Shown in pieces: positions 37,085 through 50,600 of a stretch of DNA of 64,000 nucleotides (within the stretch, counting starts at the first letter, position 1; every line of letters starts with the position of its first letter). Both the position numbers and the translations under genes were made by a program. Origin of the DNA: Notospermus geniculatus (Eukaryota > Nemertea > Pilidiophora > Heteronemertea > Lineidae); assembly GCA_002633025.1 (NCBI GenBank), contig NMRB01000210.1, forward strand, positions 446,153 through 510,152, read 5' to 3'. The notes under the pieces were generated by a model that did no database searches, had not been told where the DNA came from, and saw only the letters and a program-made list of their open reading frames with translations.

Positions 37085-38099
37085 CAGCCAACATGGAGAC
37101 TACAGACAGTAATATTTTTTCCACACTCTGCACTGGACTCCATCTCTCAGCACTTGTCTCATAACCCATTGGATCATCACCAGGTGCATGGAGAATGGAT
37201 ATGCACACTCTGCCGTCTTGATAGACTGAAACGAAACACGTACTTCAGTGGAGCCTCCCTTCGCTGACCCCTCTGCCAGGACACCTCTAACACGGACAAC
37301 AGAATCCAATCCCAACTTTGTTCTATTCATTGGCTTCTCTAAGTAAACCTTTCAGAAGACATGTCAAAAGCCATAAGTCTTTCAGCTAGTTTTCAAGACC
37401 ACGACTGGACCCGCAGAGACAATACAGGTAACTTACTGTTTGGATGAAATAGTTCACAGGTAAATTTCATCTTCGGAGGACTGAGAGGGTAATCTGGGGG
37501 GAATGTGACTCGAGCAGGGAACACACCACCTTCAAAACATGTCCCTTCAGGGCCTCTGGAATATGATAATCTCTAGTGAACAGTTTGTTAAAGAGTGTAG
37601 ACAATTCAAAAATTATTATGGATGGCAATTTGGCAAATGTGACACTAGATCAAGTGCACGACTTAAAGAGTCTAGTCCTCCACACTGTTTAACTCTTGTG
37701 TACTTACGTAATCAAGGCTTCCCATTCAAAGAAATTCTCCTCCGAGACAGGACCAGCTACGATTCCTTCTGGTGGATTGAGTGTCAGCTCTGAAAGAACA
37801 ACAGTTCCATGAATACGATTTTTGTAGTTATCTATTTCCATGAAAGATTGCCAAGCAAGGACGGTAAGCCTAGCATACTTACTTGGCCAATATAGGCAGG
37901 CTGATTAGGTTTGTGCCTTGCCCGGGCTGGGTATCGAGTACCACAGGCTACCATCAGGCTTAAAAGTTAACGGGGCGATGATCATAAAATCAGCAAACTG
38001 AACACAAATGACCTCGACCTCGATGTTAAATCACGAAATGGTCGTTTTATACCTACGCTTGTATTCAGCCATCAGTCGTTTCAACGCTGCACCAGCCAT
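37085..38099 (-). CDS. UBE2G2: Ubiquitin-conjugating enzyme E2 G2, last exon missing
   Basis: Four minus-strand exons (38057-38099, 37708-37789, 37437-37555, 37085-37225) join in phase to 128 codons: [20 protein letters not shown], then [39 protein letters not shown] and [20 protein letters not shown]. The active cysteine falls at residue 89, as in vertebrate UBE2G2, followed by the acidic [11 protein letters not shown] insertion of the G-type E2s. Family members (about 165 aa) transfer ubiquitin at the ER membrane, working with gp78-type E3 ligases in ER-associated degradation. The final exon (about 37 codons) should lie below 37085, but that interval turns into the partial TOP2 copy, so the gene is truncated here, probably by assembly. 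TOP2 starts divergently 592 bp away. Confidence 0.93.
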
Positions 38100-38690
38100 T
38101 TTGTGGCTATCGTTAATGACCGTGTGCGAGACCACTCAACTGTCGCGCAGCCACAGCATCTGAAAAAGAAGACAGTTCTTTAGTTCATGTTACATTGTGT
38201 TAGAATGTGCAATACAAGCTCAGCTGGTCTCCTTCTGTCGCACACAAGTGTCCTAAATAACATGAGTTTTCATTGGATACTGAGACAGAACACGTCATGC
38301 TCAGCTGGAAATCATCCAATCAGATATTCTTTCACAAACATTGCTGGTTCCAGTGTCTAACACACCGTGGCGCCACCAGCCGATCCTGCTTTGTACCAGC
38401 TCAATCTAGGAAGATAGGCCTAAAAACTCCGTTTATCATGGTTCAGAAGGGACAAAAGACTGTTTTACTCGGGTAAAGAGGGTAGAGTCTTTAAGACAAT
38501 AATGGAAAGTCGTGTGTAGTCGAACTTTAACTGATTCCAGGACTCAGAAAACTGATCTTGGACGGACGTCGCGATTGCGCTCATCCGACAAAATCTTCAG
38601 AAAATCGTCCGGCCGGCTCGGTTTGGATCCTATTTTCGGTTGCATAATCAAGTTTTAGGTTCTCCTAATTGGTTTAGGACGACGACACAA
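38100..38690. promoter_or_regulatory. Shared head-to-head promoter region of UBE2G2 and TOP2
   Basis: The 591 bp between the two start codons must hold both 5' UTRs and promoters. No TATA box is evident at a sensible spacing on either side. Two housekeeping genes arranged divergently within 600 bp suggest a bidirectional promoter; this is inference from spacing only. Confidence 0.5.
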
Positions 38691-41600
38691 ATGGCTGAGG
38701 ATCAAGACGTAGCATTGAAGTGGGTTGTAAGTCAACATTACTTTCATAATCGTACTTTATTCAGTTTTCTTTTGCCCGCTTCTGGGCGAAATGAAAATGA
38801 CCGACCATTTTATACCACGTGACTTGGCAATAACTTGGTCACGTGAACAACGTCGAGCGTTTTGATTGGTCCTCGCCGATACGCAGCGCGAGACCCTGAA
38901 TAATTTTGACTTCGATATTTTCAAACTTTTTTGGCAATTTACATGGGTTTTTGGCCCTAAACAATCAATTGATCCACCTGATCAGTAAAAATAAATTCTA
39001 GTGATGTCCGTCAATGGTGTTGATGGGCCCCTGAAGGTATGCGATCGTTACATGGTGATTTTTTTTGAGCGTTGACATTCTCATTCATTCACAGTCAATG
39101 CATTTGCACTGCCTGTGTGTTACTGTGTACATTTTGCAGTTTTGTGTGCACTGTACATGCTGTGTACTGTCATGATTGTGCTGTGTATTCTACACAATGG
39201 CATTTGAATTACACGTGGATTTAAAGCCCCACAATATTGAATTTTACTGGATTTTCAAAGTGTTGGGAGAATGCTGGTCGAGGTCTCATAGCATCGTGAA
39301 GGTCCCCAAAATGCCTGCCTGATGCTGATGCGTATTTCCGAGAATCAAGGCCTAGTTTTCAGCACACAATGAAAAAATCTGCAGGGAGGGCTCTAATGTA
39401 TTCAGACAGAGCGCAGTACATTTTACACGTCGTGACGTCGTGCACTGACGTCAAGAATCGCGGCGATGATTTGCGTTTTTCAGATTCAATACAGTGGGGC
39501 TTTAACTTCAAATTTGAGACGTCAGGGGGCGCACTAGGACTGGCAGGGCAGGGGCGGATCTAGGATTTGGCAAGGGCGGGTGTCCAATCCATCCAAAAAG
39601 GGCAGCTGAGGAGGGGGCGAAGCCCCCGACATGCGCGCCGAAGGCGCGCGCCGACGGGGGGTCTGGGGGACCTCCCCCAGAAAATTTGAAAATCTAGACG
39701 CTCTCAGATGCATTTTCCCGGCATTTCAGGGCATAACAAGTTGTGTGATTAAGTGTGCTTTTATGACATGAGTGGCGTCGAGGATTTTACTTATAGTCAA
39801 AATGGACAACAAAGTGGAGGATACGTACGTCAAAAGTAACAAGTATATTTTCAAAAATGCAGCTTAGACAAGTGATAGGCCAGGAAGACAAGCAGCACAG
39901 TGTTGTCTACAAGGAGTCGGGACTACCGCAGATGCCCCTTGAGGCTCCTAATGGACACTATGGGGCAATTAAAACACCCAGTTCAGCTAAAAACAACACA
40001 TTTTGAAAACATGCGCTCTTCAAAAAAGGGCACCCTAAGCAAAAGGGCGGGTGTCCGGACACCCTGGACACTCCCCCTGGATCCGCCCCTGCAGGGCTAG
40101 GCATTGTGCTAGGGCTAGGCCTACTCTTCCATTTTGCTTTTTCCATTCCAGACCCTATTCAATGAAGCCAAGAAGAAAGAAGCCATGAAGGCTGCAGCCG
40201 CTGCCGATGCTGCCCTCGCGGCCACAGATGAGGGAGCTGGTGATGCGACTACAAAGCAGAAACCGGGCAACAAACGCCTCTCGGTGGAAAGAATTTACCA
40301 AAAAAAGACCCAGTTGGAGCACATCTTGCTTCGACCTGACACGTATATTGGATCAGTGGAGGCTGTCACTCAAGTAAGACAACTCACAAAACCTGAAGCT
40401 GAACCCTCAGTGCACTCTTTTGATTTAATCACTACATGATCCTATAGCGCAATATCAAAACTGCCATGCCATATCTTTTATCCAAGTGTTTCAGCAGGGA
40501 GATTTGATAACTAGTCAATTAATCTGTTGATGTAATCATGTTTTAAAATGCACCTTCTTATCTTTTCAGCAAATGTGGGTGTTCGATGATGTTGAAAGTT
40601 GCATGGTACTGAGAGACATCACATTTGTTCCTGGGCTGTTCAAGATTTTTGATGAAATTCTAGGTAGGCATCTTGAAAAAGGATACCTCTTGTTGTTTGC
40701 TCAGATTAGGTGGTCTTTGTGAATCAGAAGTATTCTTCTAAACTTTAACCATTTTCTTCTGCTTTCCAGTGAACGCTGCAGATAACAAAGTCCGTGATCC
40801 CAAAATGACCATGATCAAAATCGATATTGATTCGGAAACGAACATGATCCGAGTTTGGAACAATGGCAAAGGGATTCCTGTTGTACAACACAAAGATGAG
40901 AAAATGTATGTCCCAACGATGATCTTTGGGCACTTGTTGACGTCGAGTAATTATGATGACGAACAGAAGAAGACCACCGGTGGAAGAAACGGTTATGGTG
41001 CAAAACTGTGCAATATTTTCAGCAAGAAATTCCAGGTGGAGACGTCATCAAACGACTACAAGAAGGCATTCAAACAGGTAAAGTTTATCTCAGATACGGA
41101 TTGAAAGATTGTTCTCTCAACTTGTCTGAAAGCATCAAGTGATGCACTGAATGAGCTGCTCGTGGAGTTCCCTTGATCAACAATTTATTGATTGGCCATT
41201 TGTTTTCAGACTTGGCAGGACAACATGGGCAAGACAACAGAACCAAAAATCGGCAATGACAGAGGAGATGACTTCACAAGCGTCACATTCTATCCCGACT
41301 TGGAGAAATTCAACATGCCGTGTCTGGATAAAGACATTGTAGACTTGTTTACGAAGAGAGCCTATGACATCGCCGCATCCTGTCATGGTGGTGTCAAAGT
41401 TTTCCTCAACGGGAAAAGGCTACCAGTGAGTGTTTCTGTTCTGAGATGCAACGCTGTTTTTGTTGCAGATTGTGGTGGCAAAGTTACGTTTTCTCCAAGT
41501 TTTCTCATTCCATTGGAATATCCTGACCTGGTATGTTAAGAGGTGTTCAGATTTTGATTGATTTTGAATTAATATTTCAGATTAAGAATTTCCGTGACTA

Positions 41601-44600
41601 TGTAGAACTCTACATTAAGAATAAGACAGATGACAATAACATGCCCTTGAAGGTCGTCCATGAGGTCGTCAATGACAGATGGGAGGTCGCTGTCACACAG
41701 AGTGAGAAAGGCTTCCAACAGGCCAGTTTTGTTAACAGTATCGCAACGACAAAGGTACGGAACAATTTAGCTATTGTAATCTTGGTCATGGTGTAAAGTT
41801 ATGTTGTTGTTTTTCCCCTCAGGGTGGACGTCACGTTGATTACATCGCAGACCAAGTCGTCAACAAACTGATTGAAGTGGTGAAGAAGAAGGGAGGAAAG
41901 GGGAACTTCAACATCAAGCCCTTCCAGGTAATGTGTCCTGTGCAGGGCCCCCCTCCTTGATTTTGGGGAGGACGAATCTCTGTGGGGTTCATGACTAAAG
42001 TATAGAGTGGCATAGAACTCTCTAGGCCTTTGTCAGGTTTGTTCAGCTGTCTTGGTATTGACTGCATGACTTGTAATTCAAAGATAAATATGTTGTTTTT
42101 TTCCAGGTGAAGAACCATTTGTGGGTGTTCGTCAACTGTTTGATTGAGAATCCATCGTTTGACTCACAGACCAAGGAGAACATGACATTACAAGTCAAAA
42201 ACTTTGGTTCAAAGTGTCAGCTGAAGGATAAATTTGTCAACAGTGTAAGTACTAAGACAGGTTTTCATTCAACTTGTGTGAAATCTCTGTTGATTTAAGG
42301 GACTACAGTGGCGAGGGCGTCGTTGGGACTCATAACTGATAGGCTGTGGGTTCAATTCCCAGAGTCACCACTTCCCTCAACTGGTCATAAAGGATCAAGT
42401 GAGTGCTGACTAAGCTGCTCCTTAATTCAGTTTAATCATGTTTGTTTTTAGGTGAGTAAATCTGGTATTGTTGAAAGCATCCTCTCCTGGATGAAGTTCA
42501 AAGCACAAGCTCAGCTGAACAAAAAATCCGGTGCCAAGACGTCAAAACTCAAAGGCGTACCGAAACTGGACGATGCGAACAACGCGGGGACGAGGTTTGC
42601 ACACGACTGCACGCTGATTCTGACAGAGGGAGATTCAGCCAAAGCATTGGCTGTCTCCGGTCTCGGCGTCGTCGGGCGAGATAACTATGGAGTATTCCCG
42701 CTGCGTGGTAAGCTGCTCAACGTGCGAGAGGCGAGTCACAAACAGGTAAGGAACGAATCCTGAACTTGAAACCCTGTCACATAGATATTCATTAGAAAGT
42801 ACTCACTGAGAACTTTCCAATGAATAACTCTGTGACAGGTTCAATGTCTTTCAAGCTTTTTTCACTTATTTTTATATTTCACAAAATTAGCCTTGGTAGT
42901 TAAAGGGTTAACTTACTTTGATCTTGTTTTAAGATTATGGACAATGCAGAAATCACCAACATCATCAAGATCCTCGGCTTGAAGTACAAGACAAAATACG
43001 ACACACCCGAGGAGATCAAGACATTACGGTACGGGAAGGTGATGATTATGGCTGATCAGGACCAGGACGGTTCCCATATCAAGGGTCTCATCATCAACTT
43101 TATCCATCATAACTGGCCAGCACTTCTCAAGCATTCGTTTGTCGAGGAGTTTATCACTCCCATTGTCAAGGTATGTATTTTCTTAGGGACCATCTCAAAA
43201 TTGGTTGATGCCGCAAAAGACTAACCTCGGTTAGTCTGGGGTGGGGGAGGGGGTCAAGGATTTTGATATGGCCGGTTAGTCTTTTGGCCTTGTTTTAGCA
43301 TCACCCATATACTTTTTTCAGAGGTTAAATATAGATTTGATGCCAATTTACCTCGGAAGTTAGTCTCTCAAGGGGGGAGAGGTCAAGAGAGAGACTAACC
43401 TGTCTTTTGCGGCATCAACCAATTTGAGATGGTCCCTAAAGTATCAGGCGAAAAGTAATGACACTAAAAAAAACTGGGCAGCACTGCAGGGCTATTCTGA
43501 CTGTGTTATATGTAGGATTGAATGGAATTTGTTTTTCGGTTGCAGGTGTCGAAGAGAAAAGAGGTGTTTTCATTCTACAGTTTGCCAGAGTTTGAGGAAT
43601 GGAAGAAAAGGACACCGAACTGGCCGTCCTGGAGAGTCAAGTACTACAAAGGTAGTTATTTTTAACTGGGAGTCCTCGATGGAGGTAATGTAAGCTGGCC
43701 TATGACGTCAACAATAATGAAGCACTGGATTACAGGGATTTCAAATTATGTGATGCCTGTATTGACAATGGGTGATTTCAAAGTTGGTTTTAATATCGGT
43801 AAGCATTGTAAAACTGGTGTTAAAACCAACTTTGAAATCACCCAATGTTAACTCTTTCACTACTGGGGCCGGAAAAAATACCTAAAAAGCTTGCACGGCA
43901 GCCGAGACCCCTCACATATAGGTATTCATTGGAATGCTAGTGAGTACTTTCCAATGAATACCTATGTGGCAGGGTTTTTGTAAAGAGTCCAGTTTTTTTA
44001 TTGGTTTTAATGAAATTGCCACTGTTTTATCTTGTCGCTGACCAGGTTTGGGTACCAGCACGGCAAAGGAGGCCAAAGAATACTTCTCAGACATGGTTCG
44101 CCATCGGATTAAATTCAGATATGCCGGTCCTGAGGATGATGCCTCGATCAATTTGGTGAGTAGGATATCAGATCTGTCTATTTCTTGAGATCATTCTCTG
44201 AAGCAGAAATTTCTTCTGTGTTTTTTCCAGCCGCTCACAGCTTCTTCCACTTGTCATACTGCCTTTATGACTGATTGTAAACCGCTGAAGAAAATGTATT
44301 TTTTCCGGTTCCAGGCATTCAGCAAGAAAAAAGCTGATGAGAGGAAGGAATGGCTGACAAACTGGATGCAGGAGCGCCGGAACCGGGCCGAGATGGGCCT
44401 ACCTGAACTCTACCTGTACGGGAAGGACACGCGGGCGATCAACTATAATGAGTTTATCAACAGAGAGTTGATTCTGTTCAGTAACGCTGACAATGAGAGG
44501 TCAATTCCATCGTTTGTGGATGGTAAGTGGACATGAAGAATGATCCAACCGTCGATCAAATTGTCTGATTGCCACATCATGCGAAATGTGGAAAAAGTTA

Positions 44601-47600
44601 TTTGTTTGCATTCCAACTTTCTTGTGTATTTCCAGGTCTAAAACCAGGCCAGCGGAAAGTGCTGTTCACTTGCCTGAAGCGAAATGATAAACGCGAGGTC
44701 AAGGTTGCTCAGCTGGCTGGTTCAGTGGCAGAACATTCGTCGTACCATCACGGTGAAGTGAGTACCTACTTCAGGTTAATCTCCTTTCAGATCAAGCCGG
44801 TTATCCTGGTGTTCCAGTTCCTGAAGTGGCTGCTTGTATCTCATAGCATGGCTCATTTTCGATGCCATTTCGTCACCTGATTCTTGTTCGTTGCAGGCTT
44901 CATTGATGATGACCATTGTTAACTTGGCGCAGAATTTCGTCGGCAGCAACAACATCAATCTCTTGCAACCGATTGGTCAGTTTGGAACACGTCTTCACGG
45001 CGGCAAGGATGCTGCCAGTCCAAGATATATCTTCACCATGCTCAGGTATGTGGGGAACCTGGAGAAAACCTGCGCTCTCGAAGAGTGGCGCCCTCTCTAT
45101 TGCATGAAGGGCAGTGCCACCTGGTGATCGAACCCGGAACCTCAGAGGTGTCAGGTGCAGCTGTTTCATTTCGTCACTCTGACACCCCGGACATTGAATT
45201 AAACATACTTGGCCTTGTTGCCTTGCCCTCAGATCGCTGAAGCCAAGGTTCTACTTTCAAAATTTCATCTTTATTTTTAGCCCCCTGGCCAGGTTAATCT
45301 TCAACCCCCTGGACACCCCAACGTTGAATACCCTCTATGATGACAACCAGCCAGTGGAGCCAGAATGGTACTGTCCAATCCTGCCGATGGTGCTGGTGAA
45401 CGGCGCCGAGGGTATCGGGACGGGGTGGAGTACGCGAGTCAATAATTACGATCCACGCGACATCATACAGAATCTACTGCGGATGATGGATGATGAGGAG
45501 CCACAGCCGATGGTAAGCAGTAACAGATAACCCTTTCATTGCCGAGGCCAATTTGTCAAGAATGAAGAAATGTAAAATGCTTGGGGGTCCCTGAGACCCT
45601 GTCACATAGGTATTCATATGAAAGCTCACAATGAGTACGTTCCAATGAATACCTATGTGATGGCGTTTCTGTTAAATTTCAGGAGAGTTACCCGATGAAT
45701 TTAATCTTTTTGCTTTCAGTTGCCGTGGTACAAAAACTTCAAAGGAAGCATCAGTGAAGTCGGCGACGCCCGATGCGTCATATGTGGTGAGATTGCCATT
45801 TTGGATGAGACGACTGTCGAAATCAGCGAGCTACCGATTCGTACTTGGACTCAGACGTACAAGGAGTCGGTCCTTGAACAAATGCTACAGGGGAGTGACA
45901 AATCACCAGCTCTTATCACGTAAGTGTTAAATTCTGCTGTCCTTATTGGACAGGTGTCCTCCTAGCAGAGGTGTTTGTTAAGCAAGGTTCTACTGAACGT
46001 CATCGATTCCCCTTTCAGTGACTACAAGGAGTACCACACGGACACGACCGTACGTTTTGTAGTGAAGATGGCTAGAGAAAAGTTGGACAGCGCCCGTGCC
46101 CAGGGACTCCACAAGTTCTTCAAACTGCAGTCGTTGGCTCATACTGGTCTCATGGTAAGTTTTCAAGCAGTCAAGTTCTTCCTTGGCCTTCATAAAACCA
46201 AGTGGACAGCCAACTTCATGCCAGTCACTTCCAGCTTCAACAGAAATCACGCCAATTCCACGGTGGGATCAACCTCACTGACAGGTCCAGTGACGGCCTC
46301 TCACTCCTTGGTGTCTTCCATGAAGACACGGTGCATAATGGTTAGGGCTGTGGACTTGTGATCGGAAGGTCGCGGGTCCGATCCCCGGCCGTGCCACTCT
46401 GTAACTCTCAACTGGCCTAAAATGTCCATCGTGTGCGCTATATTGTGGCTGCCCTATGGTTTCTACAGAAAGGTTTCTGAATCATAGGCTGGGGTAATAA
46501 TGTGTGAAGCGCTTAGAGAGCGTAATACGCTATGAAGCGCTATATAAGAACTCACCATTATAAGAACTCACCATTATAAGAACTCACCATTATAACTCAC
46601 CATTATGAAGTCAATAATTTCTTCATCAGTTCTCTATTGTCAGTTACATATGTCTGTATTCTTTTACTTCTAGGTGTTATTTGATGCTAAGGGCTGCATC
46701 AAGCGGTACGGCAACGTCCTTGAGATTCTGAAGGAGTTCTACGAGTTGCGTCTTGATCGATATCAGATCAGGAAGGACTATCTCGAGGGAATGTTGTCAG
46801 CGGAAGCTCTGAAGCTCGAGAATCAGGCTCGGTTCATTCTTGAGGTCGCTGAGACCAAGATTAAGGTGGAGGATATCAGTAAGTTGACTTCTGATTTCTA
46901 TACGTAAAGAGTTGATATCACAAAGTACTCTAGGCCTAATGTAACCAATTAGAATCCTTGAAATGACCAAACACTGCACTTGTCCGAGTTGGGAACTTTT
47001 CATACAAATAGAGGACCAAGCTGACCAGAAAATCTGATTTTCTTTTGTTTTTAGGGAAGAAGAGTACCAAGGAGATGGTACAGATGCTGCTGAGACTGGG
47101 CTATGATTCTGACCCAGTCAAGGCTTGGAAGGCAGCCCAGAACAAACTCAGGGTGAGACCACAGTTTATCAATAGTGGCCTTCACCATTGAAGGCCACCC
47201 TTATCTCAATATTGCAAATCGGCCTACAGTCATGAGGGGGGATTGTTCGAACCTATACCTCAGAAGTGACAGGTGCCAACTGCATCACTGACATCCTGAT
47301 ACCACTGACAGCCCTGATAACCGAGTGGTTATCACATCCGCACAGCAAGCAGCAGGTCCCGGGTTCGAATCCAGCCTGGGCCGAATGGGATTTCATTCCC
47401 GGCTCTTCACGTCCATTGCATGGGACAGTAAGCCGTGGTGCCTTGTACCTTGTGCCTTTGTAAGGGCAAGTAAAAGACCCCATCCAAGTGAGGAACATGA
47501 GTAGCTTGAGATGGCCTCTTCCATACTTAACAGGGCCAATAATGCTATGGCTTCGGCCCTGATGGAAAAATCAAATACAACTGACACCCTGTATCATATA

Positions 47601-50600
47601 TTTCATCAACATTGACAATATGTTGTCTTTCTAGTTGATTGAATCCCAGACGAATCAGGAGGAGGAGGGCGAGGGAGAGGAAGAGGAGGAGGAGACAGAG
47701 AAGGGTCCAGACTTTAACTATCTCTTGGATATGCCTGTCAAGACTATCAACAAGGACAAGAGGGAGGCACTCCTCAAACAGAGAGACGATAAGGTAATAT
47801 ACTATGGAACCTTTTAAGCGGGCCGCACACAAGTGCAATTTTGCCTCCAACTATGGAGATTTTTGCCTCCTATGTGCAAATGTCATCCTGTGCGGTGGCC
47901 GAAGGCAGATGTGGAGATAGATTTTTTGCCTCCACTGCAGACCAAACATGTTTGAAACAACATCGCGCCGCATCTACAGGATGCAAATTTGCAATCGTGT
48001 GCGGCGGCTGAGGCACCGTGTGCGGTGACAGGATGCTGAGACAAAAAAACTCCTATGGAGGCAACGTCGGAGACAAAATTGCACTCGTGTGCGGCAGGCT
48101 TTAGTCAACACCTCTGCCAGGAGGATTCCTCTCTATTTAGGACACCAGGGACCTTATTCACAAAGCATAGAATAAGAAGGGTTTCCCGTCGTTTGCCAAG
48201 GTATCTTTGTTGTTTTCAGAATGATGAGCTTCACCGCCTGCGGAGGAAGACACCTAAGGACCTGTGGAGGGACGACTTGAATGAACTATCAGAGGAGCTT
48301 GAGGTAAGTTGAAATATGGTCAACCAACAGACCTGCCAACCCGTTACGGATTTCCGTATTTAGTACTGAATTCCACCGAAAATCGCATTTTGTTACGATG
48401 TTACGGACGAACCATCAAAAAGTCCGATTTTCAAATGCAAGGGTTAATTTTTTCACCAACACGAGTCTCGCACAAATCACAGCATCAGACTGTTCACATG
48501 CATTGCAGAATCTGTGCATTCCTGCAAGCATGCCCACGTGTATGTAGTTCTGCTGTGCGCAAGACTACCTTCTTGCTTCTCATGCTGAACAATGGCGGAC
48601 ATATCAGCTGTTTTTGACAGTTCATGAGTTTGCGGCATGATTTTAGATGTCTAATTGGCGGGAGAGCCATGTAACAAACCTACAGATGGGACTGAGAAGA
48701 AAAGAAGGCAGCAGACCTATCAGCAAGAATATTGTGATGAATGGAAGGTGCTTTGTGAAAGTCATCATGATGATGTTTTGCAATTGATGATTGGCTTGGT
48801 TACACTTCACAGACAGCAGTTGGGAGTACAGTGAAAGTGCTGGAAAACGTTTGCTATTAGTGATCAAAGCGTTACTGAGAGACCCCTCAAAAATACTGAA
48901 AAACCCTGAAATTCAGGGGCAAAATACTGAGAGGGGTATTTAGGGGTTGGCAGGTCTGAACCAAAGTGAGTTGGATAATTAATATACTAGCCTGGGATTT
49001 GGAGGGGTGTTACAGATAGTCTCGCCAGAATCAGTTTCATACAATGCTTCCTATTGTATTCAGAGATCAGAAATCATCATTTCGGGATTCTTCATTTTGT
49101 TTTTGTAGAAAGTTGAACAGAAGGAACGTGATGAAGAGAAAGTAAGCCTAAAGATGGCGCCGAAGAACCCGACAAAGGGAGGCCGAGGCGGCGGTAAACA
49201 ACAGAGGTTGAAGACTGAAGTGCTGCCGTCGCCGATCGGTGAGCGCGTGGTCCCTGTCATCGATGATGTGTACAAGAAGAAAGAGCCGGGTGGCAAGAGA
49301 GGGGTAAGTTCAGTATTAGCTCAGTGGTGCAGTGGTCTAGTGGCAGACTTGAGACGGAGAAATCATATGTTTGATTCCCGTCCGAGTCGCTACTTGGTTT
49401 CTCAACTGACCTGAAAGGCGCTCTACATCATAATATCAAAATATGGCTGGCACTGAAATGGTCAAACTTATGGGCGCTAGGTCTAAACTGTCAAACTTGT
49501 AATATCGTTGTAAACTGCTGGAGCTAACGACTTTGCTATTCCAGAGGAAACCAAAAGATGACGGCTTCAAGCAGACCAACCTGATGGACATGTTCGACGG
49601 CGAGGATGACAGCAACGAGTTGAAGCCACTCGCAGAACGTATCGGAAGTCCTGGGAAGAAACCAGGGGCTAAAGCTGATCAGGGTGACAAACCTAAAAAA
49701 CCTAGAGCCAGAAAGAAGAAAGAGACAGGTTAGTAGAGGTTTACATGTGACCCAGTTTCTTGTGAATTAACCTTTGTTTAGTCGGTGGAAATTTGAAATG
49801 AGAGCTTGCCAAATACAGAAACCTCAAGAGAGACAACTAGATAAGAAGTCTGACGTTATAAAACATGTTAACTTGTCTTGTTTGTTCGTTAGCCGATACT
49901 TCAATATCACCAACTAGGACTGTGAGTGACCAATCAAGAAGTAAGCAAATGAAGGCATTATTAATCCCTTGGTTACATTCACAACACATCTGTCACATCC
50001 TCTGATGCACCCCTTCTGCCCTTCTTTATTGTACCATTCCCTTCCGAGTTAAAAATATCACCAAAAAATCACTTCGTAACTAGAACTTTCCCACATTGAT
50101 TCATATCCCTCACTCTTTTCTCCAACAAATCACCAATACAGATTGTAACCCATTTCTGTGCTGCCTTCACTTTCTCCCCTGGTGATCAGTGGGGGTGTCG
50201 TGAATAGAACTAAGAGCTCTATTATACTGCAAGTCACCGCTATTACTTCAAATGACCCATGTTCCCACTGATCACTATTTGGATGCTGCCTTACACAACT
50301 GGAGGGCAGTCCAGTTGCTATGATGTGAATTTCTTTGTCCTTTCACCTTGGGACAATTTTGACACAGTTAGTCTCTAAAATATGCCAGCAGTGTTCCTTT
50401 CCAATACGTTGACGATGACAGTTCGTCAGGTTCCTTTGATATCTCATGTGTAAGGATTGTTCTCCACTTTTCAGATGAAGACGGCTCGCCTGTGAAGAAG
50501 AAAGGGAAGAAAGGATGTAAGTTATTATGATTCAAAATCGACACCCCCACCCCCACATCCCACATGACACGTGTCCAGACTGGCCACCAATGATTCCACT

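Noticed and set aside
37100-37330. 76-codon minus-strand frame near UBE2G2 exon 4.
   Set aside because: It is a shifted-frame shadow of the real UBE2G2 exon at 37085-37225.
47305-47385. Possible functional tRNA gene in TOP2 intron 20.
   Set aside because: A and B boxes are good, but no 7-bp acceptor stem closes and a SINE body follows. The same holds for the tRNA-like segments at 42299, 46334 and 49317.
49893-49921. Possible 29-bp microexon of TOP2 (AG acceptor at 49891-49892, donor GTGAGT after it).
   Set aside because: Including it puts the next exon (50475-50516) in a frame with an immediate stop. Skipping it keeps exons 24 and 25 in phase.
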